This document shows positions 42,314 through 43,674 of a DNA stretch of 43,674 bases, in pieces; positions within the stretch are counted from its first letter, which is position 1; every line of letters starts with the position of its first letter. Origin of the DNA: Bacteroides sp. (GTDB lineage: Bacteria; Bacteroidota; Bacteroidia; Bacteroidales; Bacteroidaceae); assembly GCA_021203405.1 (NCBI GenBank), contig JAJQBG010000261.1, positions 1-43,674 on the forward strand, read 5' to 3'. Position numbers and translations under genes: made by a program. A model generated the notes under the pieces. The model worked only from the letters and a program-made list of their open reading frames with translations. It ran no database searches and was not told where the DNA came from.

Positions 42314-43674
42314 TCACCCTCCGTTATCGCGTTCTTTTTTTATTTTGCTCTTATAGTTATAGATCGTTTGTGTGGATAGGCGGAGTTGTAAAGCGATCTG
42401 AGCCACATCCGTGATCCCTAAACGGATCAGGGCAAAAATACGTAACTCAGCATTAAGCTGTGATTTCGGTAGATTAAATCGTTTATCGGGCTTTAGTAAT
42501 GCATTGAATTTTTCTACAAAGTCAGGATAAAGTTCCAGGAAAGCTTTATCAAAGTTGGCATAAATATCTTCTATCTCTTTCTCAAAACTACCGGATGAGG
42601 ATTTATAAAGTTCCTGTATCAGTCCCGCTTTGATCTTGAGGTTTACATCCTTCCTGTAGCGTTCCAGCTTATCAATGTAAACAGAGTTCTGATTGATAAA
42701 ATATCCGATATATTTCTCTTTTATGATATTCGCCTCGTCAAGCCGTCTATTAAGTTCTATCAATTCTTCGTTTTTCTGTAAAAGATCCTCCCTGGTCTTT
42801 ATGATGATCTTCTTTTGATTATAATTGAAATACAAAGCGATGACCAGGGTAATAACGATCAAAGTGATAAAGGCGGCATATAGACGCAGGTTTTGTTTCT
42901 GGTGCTCTATTTTTTGCAGGTAAGTATTTTCAATAATCGGCTGTACCCGTGCGATAACGCTGTTCTTAAAACGGGAATTGAAAAAATTAGCATCTTCCAG
43001 GGCTACTTTAATATACGTATAAGCACGGTCTGTTCTGCCGTCCTGGTAAAGCCTGGTAGCCAGCGAAAGTAAAGCTTCGTTCTCTTTGACTGCCAGTTGA
43101 GTATCGGTAATGGCAGCCAGCAGTAAATAATAATTTTCCTCTTCTTCATTCCCTGCCAAAGCATATACTTTTGCCAGGCTCATGGCTGCCATCGCATAAG
43201 CATGCGTTTCGGGTTGTTTTTTCTCAAAAGAGGTTAACAATAACTTAAGAGCTTCCCGATAATTACCCGCCTCCTGCAACCGGAAGGCATATTCTTTGTC
43301 ATATTCATCCGATCCATTGTCCAGTAAACTGATAACTTCATTCCGGTAAGAATTGATCTCCGCCATGTATGGATCGGAATATTTCACGTCGGCTGTATAT
43401 TTGATCAGGTTTTCATAATATCGTATGTATGTCCAGCAATACCTGCATTTTAAATAGCCGGGAAGGGTATCATATACCACCGAGGTCAGGATCCCGTGAG
43501 CCTGGATGAATAAACCTGACAGGGAATAGACGAACGCCAGTTCAAGCCTGCTTTCATTCAATAGATCATCATTCCCGAGTTTTTGGGCAATTTCTATATT
43601 TTCATGAATATAATATTCGGCTGAGTCACAAATTAAGGTCTGGTATTGAGAAATGATCTTATTATTTATATAAT
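42314..43674 (-). CDS. DUF6377-like membrane-anchored regulator with C-terminal HTH, 5' end beyond the window
   Basis: The tracked ORF starts at TTG 43561 but the frame stays open to the edge (YINNKIISQYQTLICDSAEYYIHENIEIAQKLGNDDLLNESRLE). TPR-like repeats, one TM segment (LYAAFITLIVITLVIALYF), coiled coil, LuxR-like HTH (LGITDVAQIALQLRLSTQTIYNYKSKIKKE). Confidence 0.8.
   Translation of the reverse strand, partial: YINNKIISQYQTLICDSAEYYIHENIEIAQKLGNDDLLNESRLELAFVYSLSGLFIQAHGILTSVVYDTLPGYLKCRYCWTYIRYYENLIKYTADVKYSDPYMAEINSYRNEVISLLDNGSDEYDKEYAFRLQEAGNYREALKLLLTSFEKKQPETHAYAMAAMSLAKVYALAGNEEEENYYLLLAAITDTQLAVKENEALLSLATRLYQDGRTDRAYTYIKVALEDANFFNSRFKNSVIARVQPIIENTYLQKIEHQKQNLRLYAAFITLIVITLVIALYFNYNQKKIIIKTREDLLQKNEELIELNRRLDEANIIKEKYIGYFINQNSVYIDKLERYRKDVNLKIKAGLIQELYKSSSGSFEKEIEDIYANFDKAFLELYPDFVEKFNALLKPDKRFNLPKSQLNAELRIFALIRLGITDVAQIALQLRLSTQTIYNYKSKIKKERDNGG

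Noticed and set aside
42296-42314. ACCTGTT-CTTCA-AACAGGT hairpin at the regulator stop as a strong terminator
   Set aside because: In the regulator's direction it is followed by an A-run, not a T-run; only a weak candidate.
1-43674. CRISPR arrays, tRNA/rRNA genes, transposases or integrases
   Set aside because: No regularly spaced repeats, no cloverleaf or rRNA sequence and no recombinase ORF recognised by eye; a tRNAscan/Infernal run would be needed to be certain.

Overview
Bacteroidales-type chromosomal window holding two convergent polysaccharide-utilization loci (PULs) around a phosphate module. (A) + strand, 50-13978: two GH78-type alpha-L-rhamnosidases, GH29 alpha-L-fucosidase, SusC/SusD pair, DUF4959/DUF5126/DUF5000-type and DUF4998-type surface lipoproteins. 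(B) Centre, 14010-18978: YfcE-like metallophosphoesterase (-), polyphosphate kinase (+), PiT phosphate transporter (+). (C) - strand, 19121-41979: GH38, GH92, SusC/SusD, DUF5005-like and DUF4961-like lipoproteins, GH78, two more GH92, GH130, SGNH hydrolase. A DUF6377-like membrane/HTH regulator (-) runs off the right edge. Two observations stand out. (1) The ~320-bp region upstream of the second susC carries a perfect 17-bp inverted repeat (TTAGTTCATGTAGAACT ... AGTTCTACATGAACTAA, 36786-36802 / 36928-36944). Each copy has the form AGTTC(N5)GAACT, a motif I recall for invertible promoters in Bacteroides fragilis, so it is a candidate phase-variable promoter switch. (2) Eleven of 19 PUL genes carry one to three frame-breaking lesions, 14 in total. 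All 7 nonsense codons can be explained by C->T at CAG/CAA/CGA, and all 7 frameshifts are 1-nt length changes in homopolymers. The phosphate genes and the regulator are unbroken. This is either very recent parallel decay or a sequence-quality artefact, and raw reads are needed to decide. Further items: a compact, mutually exclusive inverted-repeat structure between the DUF4961 and GH78 genes, a perfect palindrome between GH38 and GH92, and an enzyme set suggesting a rhamnose-decorated mannan substrate. No RNA genes, CRISPR arrays or transposases were recognised.
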